Shown here: one piece after another, positions 17,827 through 26,098 of the stretch
Position numbering within the stretch: the first letter of the stretch is position 1
Layout of the letters: each line of letters begins with the position of its first letter
Assembly (NCBI GenBank): GCA_017694565.1
Contig: JADIMR010000088.1
Coordinates: 1-54,534, forward strand
From: Candidatus Enterocola intestinipullorum
Lineage (GTDB): Bacteria; Bacteroidota; Bacteroidia; Bacteroidales; Paludibacteraceae
Direction: 5' to 3'
Length of the DNA: 54,534 bases
Program-made: the position numbers and the translations under genes
Notes under the pieces: generated by a model
What the model was told of the DNA's origin: nothing
What the model saw: the letters and a program-made list of their open reading frames with translations, nothing else
The model's database searches: none

Positions 17827-20073
17827 ATGAGTGAAATTCTCCTGCGATGCCTGTTGTGCGTGTGTCTCGTATCATTTTGGTGCGGGGCCTCCGCGTCGTC
17901 CGGCAAAGAACGTCCCAAAGTGGGACTGGTACTCAGCGGCGGAGGTGCGAAAGGAGTCGCCCATGTCGGGGCTTTGAAAGTGATAGAGGAAGCCGGCATT
18001 CCGGTGGACATAGTGGTGGGGACGAGTATGGGGTCGATAATCGGCGGCCTCTATTCCATCGGGTACACTCCCGCCCAATTGGACAGTATCGTAAGGCACT
18101 TGGACTGGATGAACCTGCTTTCCGACAAGACGAAACGTTCAGATGTAACATTGAGCCAGAAGGAAGATCTGGACAAGTATTTAGTTTCAATTCCCTTCAA
18201 TTTCAAGGATTTCAAGTCCGTTTTTTCCGGGGTCATAAAAGGCGACAATCTGGAAAGCCTGTTTTTCAACCTGACCCGTCCTTATACGGATTCGATAAGT
18301 TTCGACGATTTGCCCATTCCATACGCATGTGTGGCGACGGATGCGGATACCGGCGAGGAGGTAGTGTTCCGCAGCGGCTATTTGTATAAATCCATGCGGG
18401 CGAGCATGGCCATCCCCACGGTGCTTTCCCCGGTTGAATGGAACGGCCGGTGGTTGGTGGACGGCGGGGTGAAGAACAACTATCCCGTGGATGTGGCAAA
18501 AGCCATGGGAGCTGATATAATCATAGGCGTGAACGTGGAGGACATGAACGACACCACGGCCGTAAACAAGCAAGACCCGAATGCGATAAGCCTGCTGTTC
18601 AAGTTGGTGATGATGGGAGGACAAGAAAAATATCTCGAAAATGTGGCGGAAACGGACGTATATATTCCTGTTGACATGAAAGGTTTTTCCCCTGCGAGTT
18701 TCGGGCGCGCGGCATTGGATTCGATAAACAGGCGCGGGTATGAGGCCGCAATGTCGAAGATGCCGGAACTTGCGGCGTTGGGCAAAAAAACAGGCATCGT
18801 CAAAGACAGCGCCGCCTTGCGTGGCAGGGGGTATAAGATAAAAGAAGATTCGAGCCATTACGTCAAGATATACGATGTCGCATTCAAGGGTTTCAATAGC
18901 AGGGAAACCAAATGGTTGAAAAACAATGCGGGCGTGAAGGAAGGACAGTACCGCAACCGTACGGAATTGGACGAAAGCGTCAAACTTCTGCGTAATACCC
19001 ATCCTAAGGCGAAAATAGAAGTGTTTTTCAAAGATACGTTGGACGGATATTCAGTGGAGTATGTAATGAGCGAACGTTTCGACAACCGTTTGAATCTTGG
19101 AATGAACGTGAATACGGAGGAGATTGCCACGATCATAGCCAATGCCGATTTTTCAGTCAATACTCCTTGCCCGTCGATGGGCTCCGTTACAGCGCGGTTC
19201 GGCAAGAGGAACGGCGTATTCGGGGAGTATTTTTTCGACCCGTATTCATACGGCAGGATTTATTTCAAGGTAGGGGCGGAGTACAACACCGTCAGTACAT
19301 ATTTTCAAGGCTCACGTTTTTGCGATGTGGCATATTTCCGCCCGTCTTTCCGTTTCGAGTTTTCCGACCAGACTTGTTCCCATAACGATTTGATGTTCCG
19401 ACTTGGCGCGGATGTCGAATATTACGATTATGTCGATACTTTGTATACGCTGCAAAGGGAGCATTACGACGTGGACAGCGATTTTTTCATCAATTACTTC
19501 GTAGGGTTGAAATACGACACTTACGACAGGGCCTATTTCCCGCGAAAGGGTTCGGTAGTGGACGTGTCCGCCAGTTTGTATACCGATAACGGTTTTTCTT
19601 TCTTGCACGACAGCCCGATATTGGCCGTTTCCGCATATTGGCAATCGGTTTTTTCGTTTAACAGCCGGTTTTCGTTCATCCCGTCGGCGTTCGCCCGCTG
19701 CCTCGTTTTCTCATACGACCGCACTCCTTTTGCATATTCCAACATGTTGGGAGGCTATACTTTCGGCAAATATTTCGCATCGCAGATGCCGTTCGAAAGC
19801 GTGGCCCATTTGGAGATTTTCCAGGATTACGATTTCATGTCGGGAGTCGCTCTCGGATTCCGCGAAAGGTTCTTCAAGAACCATTATGTTTATTTGACTG
19901 GTAATTTCGCAGTGTTGGGGAATGTCTTTGACGCTTCGCCGGTCGAGCGGATGATATACGGCGGCGCGCTACGTTATGCCTACGACAGTTTCATAGGTCC
20001 GTTAAGCGCGTCGTTCGCCTATTCTAACATGTCGAAATTCGGTTTTTACATACATTTGGGTTATGTCTTTTAG
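17827..20073 (+). CDS. Patatin-like phospholipase with POTRA and outer-membrane barrel (PlpD/type Vd-like)
   Basis: A lipid acyl hydrolase joined to an outer-membrane barrel. A signal peptide (MSEILLRCLLCVCLVSFWCGASAS) precedes a patatin domain at about residues 30-240 with all family motifs: oxyanion loop SGGGAKG, nucleophile motif GTSMG (Ser of the Ser-Asp dyad) and DGGVKNNYPVD with the catalytic Asp. Next comes a POTRA-like segment (about 340-410, IYDVAFKGFNSRETKWL), then a long beta-barrel rich in alternating aromatic residues ending in Phe (IHLGYVF), as in Omp85/BamA-type barrels. This order is that of type Vd autotransporters and their Bacteroidota relatives. Target lipid unknown. It is the first gene of a probable unit with the T9SS type B protein and the GH30 gene. 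Confidence 0.88.
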   Translation: MSEILLRCLLCVCLVSFWCGASASSGKERPKVGLVLSGGGAKGVAHVGALKVIEEAGIPVDIVVGTSMGSIIGGLYSIGYTPAQLDSIVRHLDWMNLLSDKTKRSDVTLSQKEDLDKYLVSIPFNFKDFKSVFSGVIKGDNLESLFFNLTRPYTDSISFDDLPIPYACVATDADTGEEVVFRSGYLYKSMRASMAIPTVLSPVEWNGRWLVDGGVKNNYPVDVAKAMGADIIIGVNVEDMNDTTAVNKQDPNAISLLFKLVMMGGQEKYLENVAETDVYIPVDMKGFSPASFGRAALDSINRRGYEAAMSKMPELAALGKKTGIVKDSAALRGRGYKIKEDSSHYVKIYDVAFKGFNSRETKWLKNNAGVKEGQYRNRTELDESVKLLRNTHPKAKIEVFFKDTLDGYSVEYVMSERFDNRLNLGMNVNTEEIATIIANADFSVNTPCPSMGSVTARFGKRNGVFGEYFFDPYSYGRIYFKVGAEYNTVSTYFQGSRFCDVAYFRPSFRFEFSDQTCSHNDLMFRLGADVEYYDYVDTLYTLQREHYDVDSDFFINYFVGLKYDTYDRAYFPRKGSVVDVSASLYTDNGFSFLHDSPILAVSAYWQSVFSFNSRFSFIPSAFARCLVFSYDRTPFAYSNMLGGYTFGKYFASQMPFESVAHLEIFQDYDFMSGVALGFRERFFKNHYVYLTGNFAVLGNVFDASPVERMIYGGALRYAYDSFIGPLSASFAYSNMSKFGFYIHLGYVF

Positions 20074-20122
20074 CTGCCTTGCGGCACAATGCCGTTCAAT
20101 AGTGTATGGTTGTTATAACAAA

Positions 20123-22993
20123 ATGTCAGATTTGCGGACATCTATCTTGTTGTTGTCCTGCATCGTGTCCATGCCTGTACTCGGGCAGGACGCGCCGGAA
20201 ATACTCGTTAATACCCCGCAGGCAGTGCGTACCGCGACGGGAGAGTGTACGACTTCGCTTGTCGCGGGTACTAATTTTTCATCTTCCACAATAGAAGGGG
20301 CGTATAGTTACGACATATCGGACATATCGTATGTGGAGCCTGTTGGAAATTCCATCAGTTTGTCGGGGGATTTGGCCTACTCGGACGATTTCGGGAATTT
20401 CCACGCCGACCAGAGTCAGGGAAACTATGCCATCGTGAGCAATCCGAACGTGTTGAACGCGGATTACACGCAAATATACGATAATGTGAACAGGTTGGTT
20501 GTCGCGCTCGGCGAGAATCCTTCGGGCAGGGAATACGTGATGTTCACTTACAAGTTGCAGAATTTGAAGCCCGGTACGGATGTCCGTCTTACTTTCAATG
20601 CCGATTTCCTTAACCAAGGGTGCACGCCCGAAGACGGGATTTTGTCCCAGACGGATTTCTTGATAAAGGCCAATTCCGGAACGCAAGGCTCAGGCACGCA
20701 AGGTTTCGGACCCTTATGGTTCGAGCCCAACAGGCAGCCGGACGGTTCATACGAGTTCGTGTTCGAGGATTTGTTGGCGTCCACTTTGAACATCAGTTTC
20801 ATTGCCCGCTATTTCCGCCCTTGCGACGCGGTGGCGTTCTCGAATATCAACATATACGGGTGCATGAGTGCCGGAATAAGGACGAACGACAACAGCAATA
20901 TCGCTTGTGAGGGCGGTTTCGTGAATCTTATGGCAGAAGGTTTCGACGGCCTTGAAGGAGACTTTGTCTGGCAGTACGCGACCGCACCGAGAGGCCCTTG
21001 GGAAACATTGCCTTTTAACGATGATGTCATTATGGCGGAAGTGGTCATGGGCAGCAATTATTTCAAAGTGATACGCGGCAACATGATGGCCGAAATCGAA
21101 ATCATGGGTACGGTTTGTTGTGCGGAGGACAATATGCAGGAAGTGATTTTCCATGAAGATTTCGGGACGACCGCCGTGCGGACGAATAACGAGCGGATCG
21201 ACGCCATAGGTTATTACACATATGCCCCGACAGGCAAAGTAGGGGACAACCATTATTGCATAGTCTCGAACTTGGACCAGGCAGAACCCGGGTCTTGTGC
21301 ATGGCCGGGCGCGGACGGCTCGAAAACCGACCATACCGGAAACGAGAACGGTGCTTTCCTCGTAATTAACGCAGGCGATTTGCAGAACAAATTTTACGAG
21401 CGCAGTATCGGCAGCGAATTTTGCGAGGATACTTATTACAGCATAAGCATGTATGCCGCCAACCTGAATACCGGCAGCTGGGCCCCTCCCGAATTCACTT
21501 TCGCCGTGGTCGAAGCCGAAAGCGGCGACGTTCTGGATTTTTGGCACACGGGTGAAATCCTGGATTATTCCGAGGACGGACTACCGCTTAAATGGCATCG
21601 TTACGGTTTTGCCTTTAAACCCGATACGGATTCGGAGCTGCTGTTGCAGATATTTTCAACAAGCAGGGAAATACAAGGCAATGATTTCGCCATTGACGAC
21701 ATAGTGGTAACAACTTGCAAGCCGGAGGTGCGACTGTACGCCGATTACGAGAATGGCAAGATAGATGCCATAGGGGAGTGCAACCGTCCTGTAAAACTTA
21801 CGGCCGTGCCATCCGGAAACATAACATCCATTATCCCTCAACCATATTATTTATGGCAGATAAGCGAGGACGGTGAAACTTGGATGAATTATGTGGAAGG
21901 AGAGAACCTTACCGAAACCACATGTGCGCCCCGCAAGGGCAGGCCGTGGGTATTCCGCGTAATAGTGTCCAAGTCTGCGGAAATCGCCCACGAAGTGGCA
22001 GACGGGAACGATGTGGATTTCTGCGGTGTATATATCATAACCAACACCGCGACTATCAGGTGCGAGGAGAATGAATGTACGGATATTGAAAAACCGCTGC
22101 TTGGACAGGAAAAATACGTATATTGCAGCGGAGCAGGTATCCCGGAAGCGGAAATCACAGTCCCGGACGATTGCGTCCTTGCATGGTATGAGGATGAGTA
22201 TTTGCTTAATCCGGTTTCTGAGGATCCGGATTTTCTTCCGGAAGTTCCCGGTACTTATTATATTGTCGCGAAACCTGCCGGCACGGAATGTGTTTCGGAG
22301 CCGGTGAGAATCGACATAGCCGAAGTGCCGCTTCCGCCAGTGTCGATATTGCCGGATAATAATGCCACCGTGCTTACATGCGAAGTTCAGGCCATAAACC
22401 TTACCGCTGTAGCTGGAAATGTGGATTTTTATTGGCCGCACAACGGTGCTCTAACGTCCGAAGTCATGGTAGAAGAAGCAGGAACTTATACCGTAGAGGT
22501 ACAGGATTTGGATACCGGATGCGAAAATTCCGCTTCGATTGAAATTACCGACGAACGGGATGATTGCGAACCCGAAGAACCGGAAGAGCCTGACAATCCG
22601 GATGAGCCCGAAGATCCTGATAATCCGGATGAGCCGGAAGGTCCAGTCAATCCGGATGAACCGGAAGATCCGGAAAATCCGGAAGAACCTGCCAATCCGG
22701 GTTTTGACGAGGACAACAATGATAATGTTTCCGATATCCGGGTTCCCATATATTTCACGCCCAATGGCGATGGCATGAACGACTTGTGGGAGATTGGCAA
22801 TATAGGGAGTTATCCGGATGCAGTGATATTGATTTATGACCGTTTTACCCGTCTTTTACGCCGTTACACGGGAAACGACAAGGGGTGGGACGGTACATAT
22901 AACGGGCATCCCATGCCTATGGACGATTACTGGTATATAATCGCGCACCCGCAATTGGGGACAAGATCCGGGCATTTTACGCTGAAACGATAG
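20123..22993 (+). CDS. Large secreted multi-domain protein with T9SS type B (gliding-associated) C-terminal domain
   Basis: The ATG at 20123 is chosen over 20063, which overlaps the patatin gene and lacks a signal; from 20123 there is a signal peptide ending near MPVLGQ. The 956-residue protein has beta-sandwich domains with repeated FDY-like motifs (GTQGSGTQGFGP, DDIVVTTCKPE), Ig-like segments (LVAGTN, GTYTVEVQDLDTGCENSASIEI), then an acidic repeat of EPEDPDNPD units, then the last 85 residues IYFTPNGDGMNDLWEIGN...WDGTYNGHPMP..YWYIIAHPQ, the gliding motility-associated C-terminal domain used by T9SS type B cargo. It is likely surface-exposed or secreted; function unknown. No enzyme motif seen. 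Confidence 0.75.
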   Translation: MSDLRTSILLLSCIVSMPVLGQDAPEILVNTPQAVRTATGECTTSLVAGTNFSSSTIEGAYSYDISDISYVEPVGNSISLSGDLAYSDDFGNFHADQSQGNYAIVSNPNVLNADYTQIYDNVNRLVVALGENPSGREYVMFTYKLQNLKPGTDVRLTFNADFLNQGCTPEDGILSQTDFLIKANSGTQGSGTQGFGPLWFEPNRQPDGSYEFVFEDLLASTLNISFIARYFRPCDAVAFSNINIYGCMSAGIRTNDNSNIACEGGFVNLMAEGFDGLEGDFVWQYATAPRGPWETLPFNDDVIMAEVVMGSNYFKVIRGNMMAEIEIMGTVCCAEDNMQEVIFHEDFGTTAVRTNNERIDAIGYYTYAPTGKVGDNHYCIVSNLDQAEPGSCAWPGADGSKTDHTGNENGAFLVINAGDLQNKFYERSIGSEFCEDTYYSISMYAANLNTGSWAPPEFTFAVVEAESGDVLDFWHTGEILDYSEDGLPLKWHRYGFAFKPDTDSELLLQIFSTSREIQGNDFAIDDIVVTTCKPEVRLYADYENGKIDAIGECNRPVKLTAVPSGNITSIIPQPYYLWQISEDGETWMNYVEGENLTETTCAPRKGRPWVFRVIVSKSAEIAHEVADGNDVDFCGVYIITNTATIRCEENECTDIEKPLLGQEKYVYCSGAGIPEAEITVPDDCVLAWYEDEYLLNPVSEDPDFLPEVPGTYYIVAKPAGTECVSEPVRIDIAEVPLPPVSILPDNNATVLTCEVQAINLTAVAGNVDFYWPHNGALTSEVMVEEAGTYTVEVQDLDTGCENSASIEITDERDDCEPEEPEEPDNPDEPEDPDNPDEPEGPVNPDEPEDPENPEEPANPGFDEDNNDNVSDIRVPIYFTPNGDGMNDLWEIGNIGSYPDAVILIYDRFTRLLRRYTGNDKGWDGTYNGHPMPMDDYWYIIAHPQLGTRSGHFTLKR
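22568..22700 (+). repeat. 27-bp tandem repeats coding for an acidic EPEDPDNPD linker
   Basis: Three 27-bp units of the type GAGCCGGAAGATCCTGATAATCCGGAT plus partial units, all in frame. They encode a proline- and acid-rich spacer ahead of the sorting domain. Confidence 0.7.
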
Positions 22994-23015
22994 TGTTACT
23001 TTAATTCAATAATCT

Positions 23016-24569
23016 ATGAAAAGAATCTTTTTATTGCCTGCGGCAGCGATTGTGCTTATTGCTGCTTCATGCACCAAAACAGTGAAAATCAATCATGATT
23101 TGCCGCTGTATGAGGTGAAGATGGACGACAAACGTCAGGTTTTGGACGGTATCGGGTCTTCCATGACAGAATCATCGGCGTATGTGCTTGCATGTCTCGA
23201 TCCAGCCGACCGCAAACAGGTGCTCGCGGACTTGTACGGGGAACAGGGTGCCAACTTCTCCCTTGCACGGACCCATATAGGCGCGTGCGACTTCACTCTC
23301 GATGGTCATTATTCCCTTGTAAGCCAGGAGAACGACACATTATTGCAGACTTTTTCGTTGGATGTGAACAAAGACGGTTTCAGTTCGGTCGAATACCCGG
23401 ACATAGTTGACGAAAACTTCGATTTGTACCAGATGATTATGGAGGTGGATTCAATCAAAAAATCGCAGAGCGATTCCACCTTGCGTTTGATGGCGACCGC
23501 ATGGACCGCACCTTACTGGATGAAAGACAATCAAAAATATTTCGATAAACCGAACAAGTACGGCGGCGCGTTGTTGAAGAAATATTACAACCTTTATTCT
23601 GAATACTTGTTGAAATATTTGCAGGCCTACAAGGAAGCTGGAGTCGATGTCTGGGCCATAAGCCCCGAGAATGAACCGATGGGCAACGACGGAAGTTGGG
23701 AGAGTATGCATTTCACCCCGCAAGAGGAAGCCGAATTGATCGGCCAATATTTGGGACCTATATTGGAGACAAACGGGTTCGGTGATGTCAAGATACTCGG
23801 TTTCGACCAAAACGTGTTCGAAGTAGGTCCTTGGACAGAAGCCATTTACGGCGACAGTTCTGCAAAGAAGTACACCTACGGAATGGCCTTGCATTGGTAT
23901 GGAAGTACGTATACGCCTTTCCCCGAAGTATTGGATTCCATACATGCGCTATATCCCGACAAGGTATTGATCCACACCGAAGGATGTATAGACAACCTCG
24001 GTTGCGACGCATGGCCCGGAGTTTCTGATCCGGCAGGGTTCAAAGAATCCGGATGGTTCAAGAACGACAGTTTCTGGTGGAATGCCAACGCCACGGACTG
24101 GGCTTACAGCACTCCGTTCTGGCCTGAATGGCATCCGAAATACATAACAGTGCATCGTTACGCACGTTTCATAATCGAAGGGTTCAACCATTGGCTCACA
24201 GGCTTTACGGATTGGAACGTCGTTCTTGACAGCCAAGGCGGGCCTACCCACGTCGGTAATTATTGCGGTGCTCCCGTGATGATAGACACAAAGACCAAAG
24301 AAGTATATTATACGCCGGTTTACGACGTGCTATGTCTCCTCAGCCGCGCTTTCCGTCCCGGAGACCGGATTGTTTATGTTGAGCAGTCGGCGGAATTGGC
24401 AGACAAGGTTTTCGTATGCGCTGCCGAGAAGCCGGACGGCAGAATAATGCTGGGAGCTTTGAATACCACGGAAGAACCTGTCGAGTTCAATGTAAAACTC
24501 GGTGGGAAATATTGCACCTTGTCGCTTAACCCGAAAGCCGTGCAGACAGCACTTGTAAGTATAAAATAA
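23016..24569 (+). CDS. GH30 family glycoside hydrolase lipoprotein
   Basis: A 517-residue lipoprotein (signal MKRIFLLPAAAIVLIAASC, lipobox IAASC) with a GH30 barrel. Motifs: VLDGIGSSMTESSAYVL, the segment SLARTHIGACDF, the acid/base motif AISPENEP (Glu about residue 215) and the nucleophile in VLIHTEGC, followed by a beta-sandwich tail (LGALNTTEEPVEFNV). GH30 members cleave beta-1,6-glucan, glucosylceramide or xylan; the sequence most resembles the glucosylceramidase/beta-1,6-glucanase branch, but the substrate is inference. A 22-nt gap follows the T9SS type B gene, so it is likely co-transcribed with it. Ends in a clear terminator. Confidence 0.85.
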   Translation: MKRIFLLPAAAIVLIAASCTKTVKINHDLPLYEVKMDDKRQVLDGIGSSMTESSAYVLACLDPADRKQVLADLYGEQGANFSLARTHIGACDFTLDGHYSLVSQENDTLLQTFSLDVNKDGFSSVEYPDIVDENFDLYQMIMEVDSIKKSQSDSTLRLMATAWTAPYWMKDNQKYFDKPNKYGGALLKKYYNLYSEYLLKYLQAYKEAGVDVWAISPENEPMGNDGSWESMHFTPQEEAELIGQYLGPILETNGFGDVKILGFDQNVFEVGPWTEAIYGDSSAKKYTYGMALHWYGSTYTPFPEVLDSIHALYPDKVLIHTEGCIDNLGCDAWPGVSDPAGFKESGWFKNDSFWWNANATDWAYSTPFWPEWHPKYITVHRYARFIIEGFNHWLTGFTDWNVVLDSQGGPTHVGNYCGAPVMIDTKTKEVYYTPVYDVLCLLSRAFRPGDRIVYVEQSAELADKVFVCAAEKPDGRIMLGALNTTEEPVEFNVKLGGKYCTLSLNPKAVQTALVSIK

Positions 24570-24586
24570 ACATCGTTTTGATAATG

Positions 24587-24617
24587 AAAAAGCGGACTTT
24601 CAAAGTCCGCTTTTTTT
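24587..24617 (+). terminator. Terminator of the GH30 gene
   Basis: Stem GCGGACTTT/AAAGTCCGC followed by seven T. Confidence 0.85.
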
Positions 24618-24632
24618 ATGGGTATATGGACC

Positions 24633-24841
24633 TCTCGCCTTTCACCTATATTTGTAGAATATAGGATGCGGCTCGGAAAAGCATATTCGGTAGGTTTGTT
24701 GTGTTGGTATAAGAGGTTCTCGCCTTTCACCTATATTTGCTTCGCCAATATAGGATGCGGCTCGGCAGAGGCAAACTGAAAACTACGTTTTCGTTTGCCT
24801 CTGCTCTCGCCTTTCGCTATATTTGTAGAATATAGGATGCG
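24633..24841. repeat. Repeat family 3: three copies carrying a TATATTTG box within a hairpin
   Basis: Copies at 24633-24676, 24718-24765 and 24805-24841 share TCTCGCCTTTC, then CCTATATT-loop-AATATAGG and GATGCGGCTCGG. The arms are constant while the loop changes (TGTAG, TGCTTCGCC, TGTAG; first arm of copy 3 is one base shorter). Each contains TATATTTG, a perfect Bacteroidota -7 box. A diverged fourth copy lies at 34122-34165. Confidence 0.75.
24765..24804. repeat. Strong hairpin between the second and third family 3 copies
   Basis: Arms GCAGAGGCAAAC/GTTTGCCTCTGC (12 bp, perfect) with an inner GAAAAC/GTTTTC stem separated by one bulged T and loop TAC. No T-run follows. Confidence 0.7.
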
Positions 24842-24920
24842 TGTGGTATTCGCTATGTCAGTGTACTATGATTGCGATATGAAAAACAAGCCTTTTGATA
24901 TATAAATCACATAATTAAAG

Positions 24921-24928
24921 TTTATTTG
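24921..24928 (+). promoter_or_regulatory. Likely promoter of the LuxE/LuxC operon
   Basis: TTTATTTG is one base from TAnnTTTG, and TTTTG at 24893-24897 lies 23 nt upstream, the same spacing as the elements upstream of the amylase and pdxJ genes. The start codon follows 7 nt later. Confidence 0.45.
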
Positions 24929-24935
24929 CTGCATT

Positions 24936-26060
24936 ATGGATAACAACGAAAAAAAAACTATCGAGCTTTTTACTTGCAAAAACGCATTCGATTATGAACA
25001 TACATCCGAATTGTTTTTGGAGTCAGTAAAAGAAATGTTCGAGTTTCACCGTTCACACTCGGTAATATTTAAAGGTATATGCGAGCAATATGGATTTACC
25101 GTAAACGACATAAATAGCGAGGAAGACATACTGAAAATTCCTGCTGTTTTTGTTACGGCCTTTAAAGAACGAAAACTTTTGTCGTTGCCCGAAAGCGAGA
25201 TAGTGCGAACCTTTACCTCGTCCGGAACAACTGGGTCTGTGAGCCAAATAAACTGGGATGCCGTGTCTCAGGAACGGCAAGAAAATATGCGCCGTTGGAT
25301 AGTGGAAAGCTACGGTTTGGCAGCATACGACCAGAAAGTCAATAATCTGATATTTTCGTATGCACCGGACATTTCAGGCAGTAAAGGTGCGGCACATACC
25401 CACGGGGCATATACTTCGTTCGCTCAAGAAAACGAAAGTTTTTACGCCATACACAAGGGTAAGAACGGAGAACCGGAATTCAAGGTTGAGGAGTGTATAG
25501 AAAAGTTGAGGCAGTTTGCGGCTTCGGGGCTTCCATTGCGCATAACGGGCTTTCCTGCTTTCGGATATATGACAATGCTTGAGATGGAAAAACGCGGTAT
25601 ATCGTTTAAATTCCCTGACGACAGTCTGTTGTTTTCTGGTGGAGGTTGGAAAAACTATACAGGAAAAACTATAAGTTTTGAGGAGTATGTGGCATTGGTG
25701 AACAAGGTATTCGGCATAAAACGTGACAGAATACGCGATGTATACGGTATGGTGGAACATGGTGTGCCTTACATAACCTGTGAATGCGGACACTTGCACG
25801 TACCGATATATTCGCGTGTATGCGCGGTGTCTCCCCACACAATGCAGATACTGCCCGATGGCAAGATCGGTTTGTTGAAACTGATAAGCCCTTATATCCG
25901 AAGTACGCCGTCGTTGTCGGTGTTGAGTACCGACTTGGGCGCGGTTATGGGAAATTGCGAATGCGGTCGCCCTGGTAAGTATATCGTACTTAAAGGTAGG
26001 GGAGGCGTTAAAAAATATGCAGGTTGTGGCATCTCCGCAGCACAATTGTTAAGCCGATAA
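24936..26060 (+). CDS. LuxE-like acyl-protein synthetase
   Basis: In luminous bacteria LuxE activates a fatty acid with ATP to acyl-AMP, then loads the acyl group on its own cysteine for LuxC to reduce. The 374-residue product matches this family in length and motifs: the adenylate-forming loop FTSSGTTGS (about 92-99), SGGGWKNYTGK (about 236), the segment YGMVEHG and the pair PDGKIGLLKLISPY before STDLGAV. A cysteine sits ten residues from the C-terminus (VKKYAGCGISAAQLLSR, residue 364), the place of the acyl-carrying Cys known in luminous LuxE; this favours true acyl transfer chemistry. First gene of a six-gene operon; gap of 38 nt to the LuxC fusion. No luciferase (LuxAB) or LuxD gene is nearby, so the product is not light. 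Acyl substrate unknown; the real activity could be on another carboxylic acid. Confidence 0.85.
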   Translation: MDNNEKKTIELFTCKNAFDYEHTSELFLESVKEMFEFHRSHSVIFKGICEQYGFTVNDINSEEDILKIPAVFVTAFKERKLLSLPESEIVRTFTSSGTTGSVSQINWDAVSQERQENMRRWIVESYGLAAYDQKVNNLIFSYAPDISGSKGAAHTHGAYTSFAQENESFYAIHKGKNGEPEFKVEECIEKLRQFAASGLPLRITGFPAFGYMTMLEMEKRGISFKFPDDSLLFSGGGWKNYTGKTISFEEYVALVNKVFGIKRDRIRDVYGMVEHGVPYITCECGHLHVPIYSRVCAVSPHTMQILPDGKIGLLKLISPYIRSTPSLSVLSTDLGAVMGNCECGRPGKYIVLKGRGGVKKYAGCGISAAQLLSR

Positions 26061-26098
26061 TTATCGATTGTTTTTTAAAGATTAAAATTAAACGCTAT

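Larger units (their letters stand above)
24570..24935. other. 366-nt spacer with terminator, three promoter-like repeats and a strong hairpin
   Basis: See the terminator, the repeat entries and the promoter box. No coding ORF was seen. The predicted promoter of the LuxE/LuxC operon lies at its right end. Confidence 0.7.

Noticed and set aside
18187-19002. 271-residue minus ORF inside the patatin gene
   Set aside because: Antisense frame of a gene with clear patatin motifs.
22486-22800. 104-residue minus ORF rich in Ser/Gly (repeats of GSSGSSG)
   Set aside because: It is the antisense reading of the EPEDPDNPD coding repeats.
24633-24841. Possible CRISPR array, because units of about 40 nt recur three times
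   Set aside because: Spacing is not regular, the units themselves contain internal hairpins, there is no unique-spacer pattern, and no cas genes are nearby.
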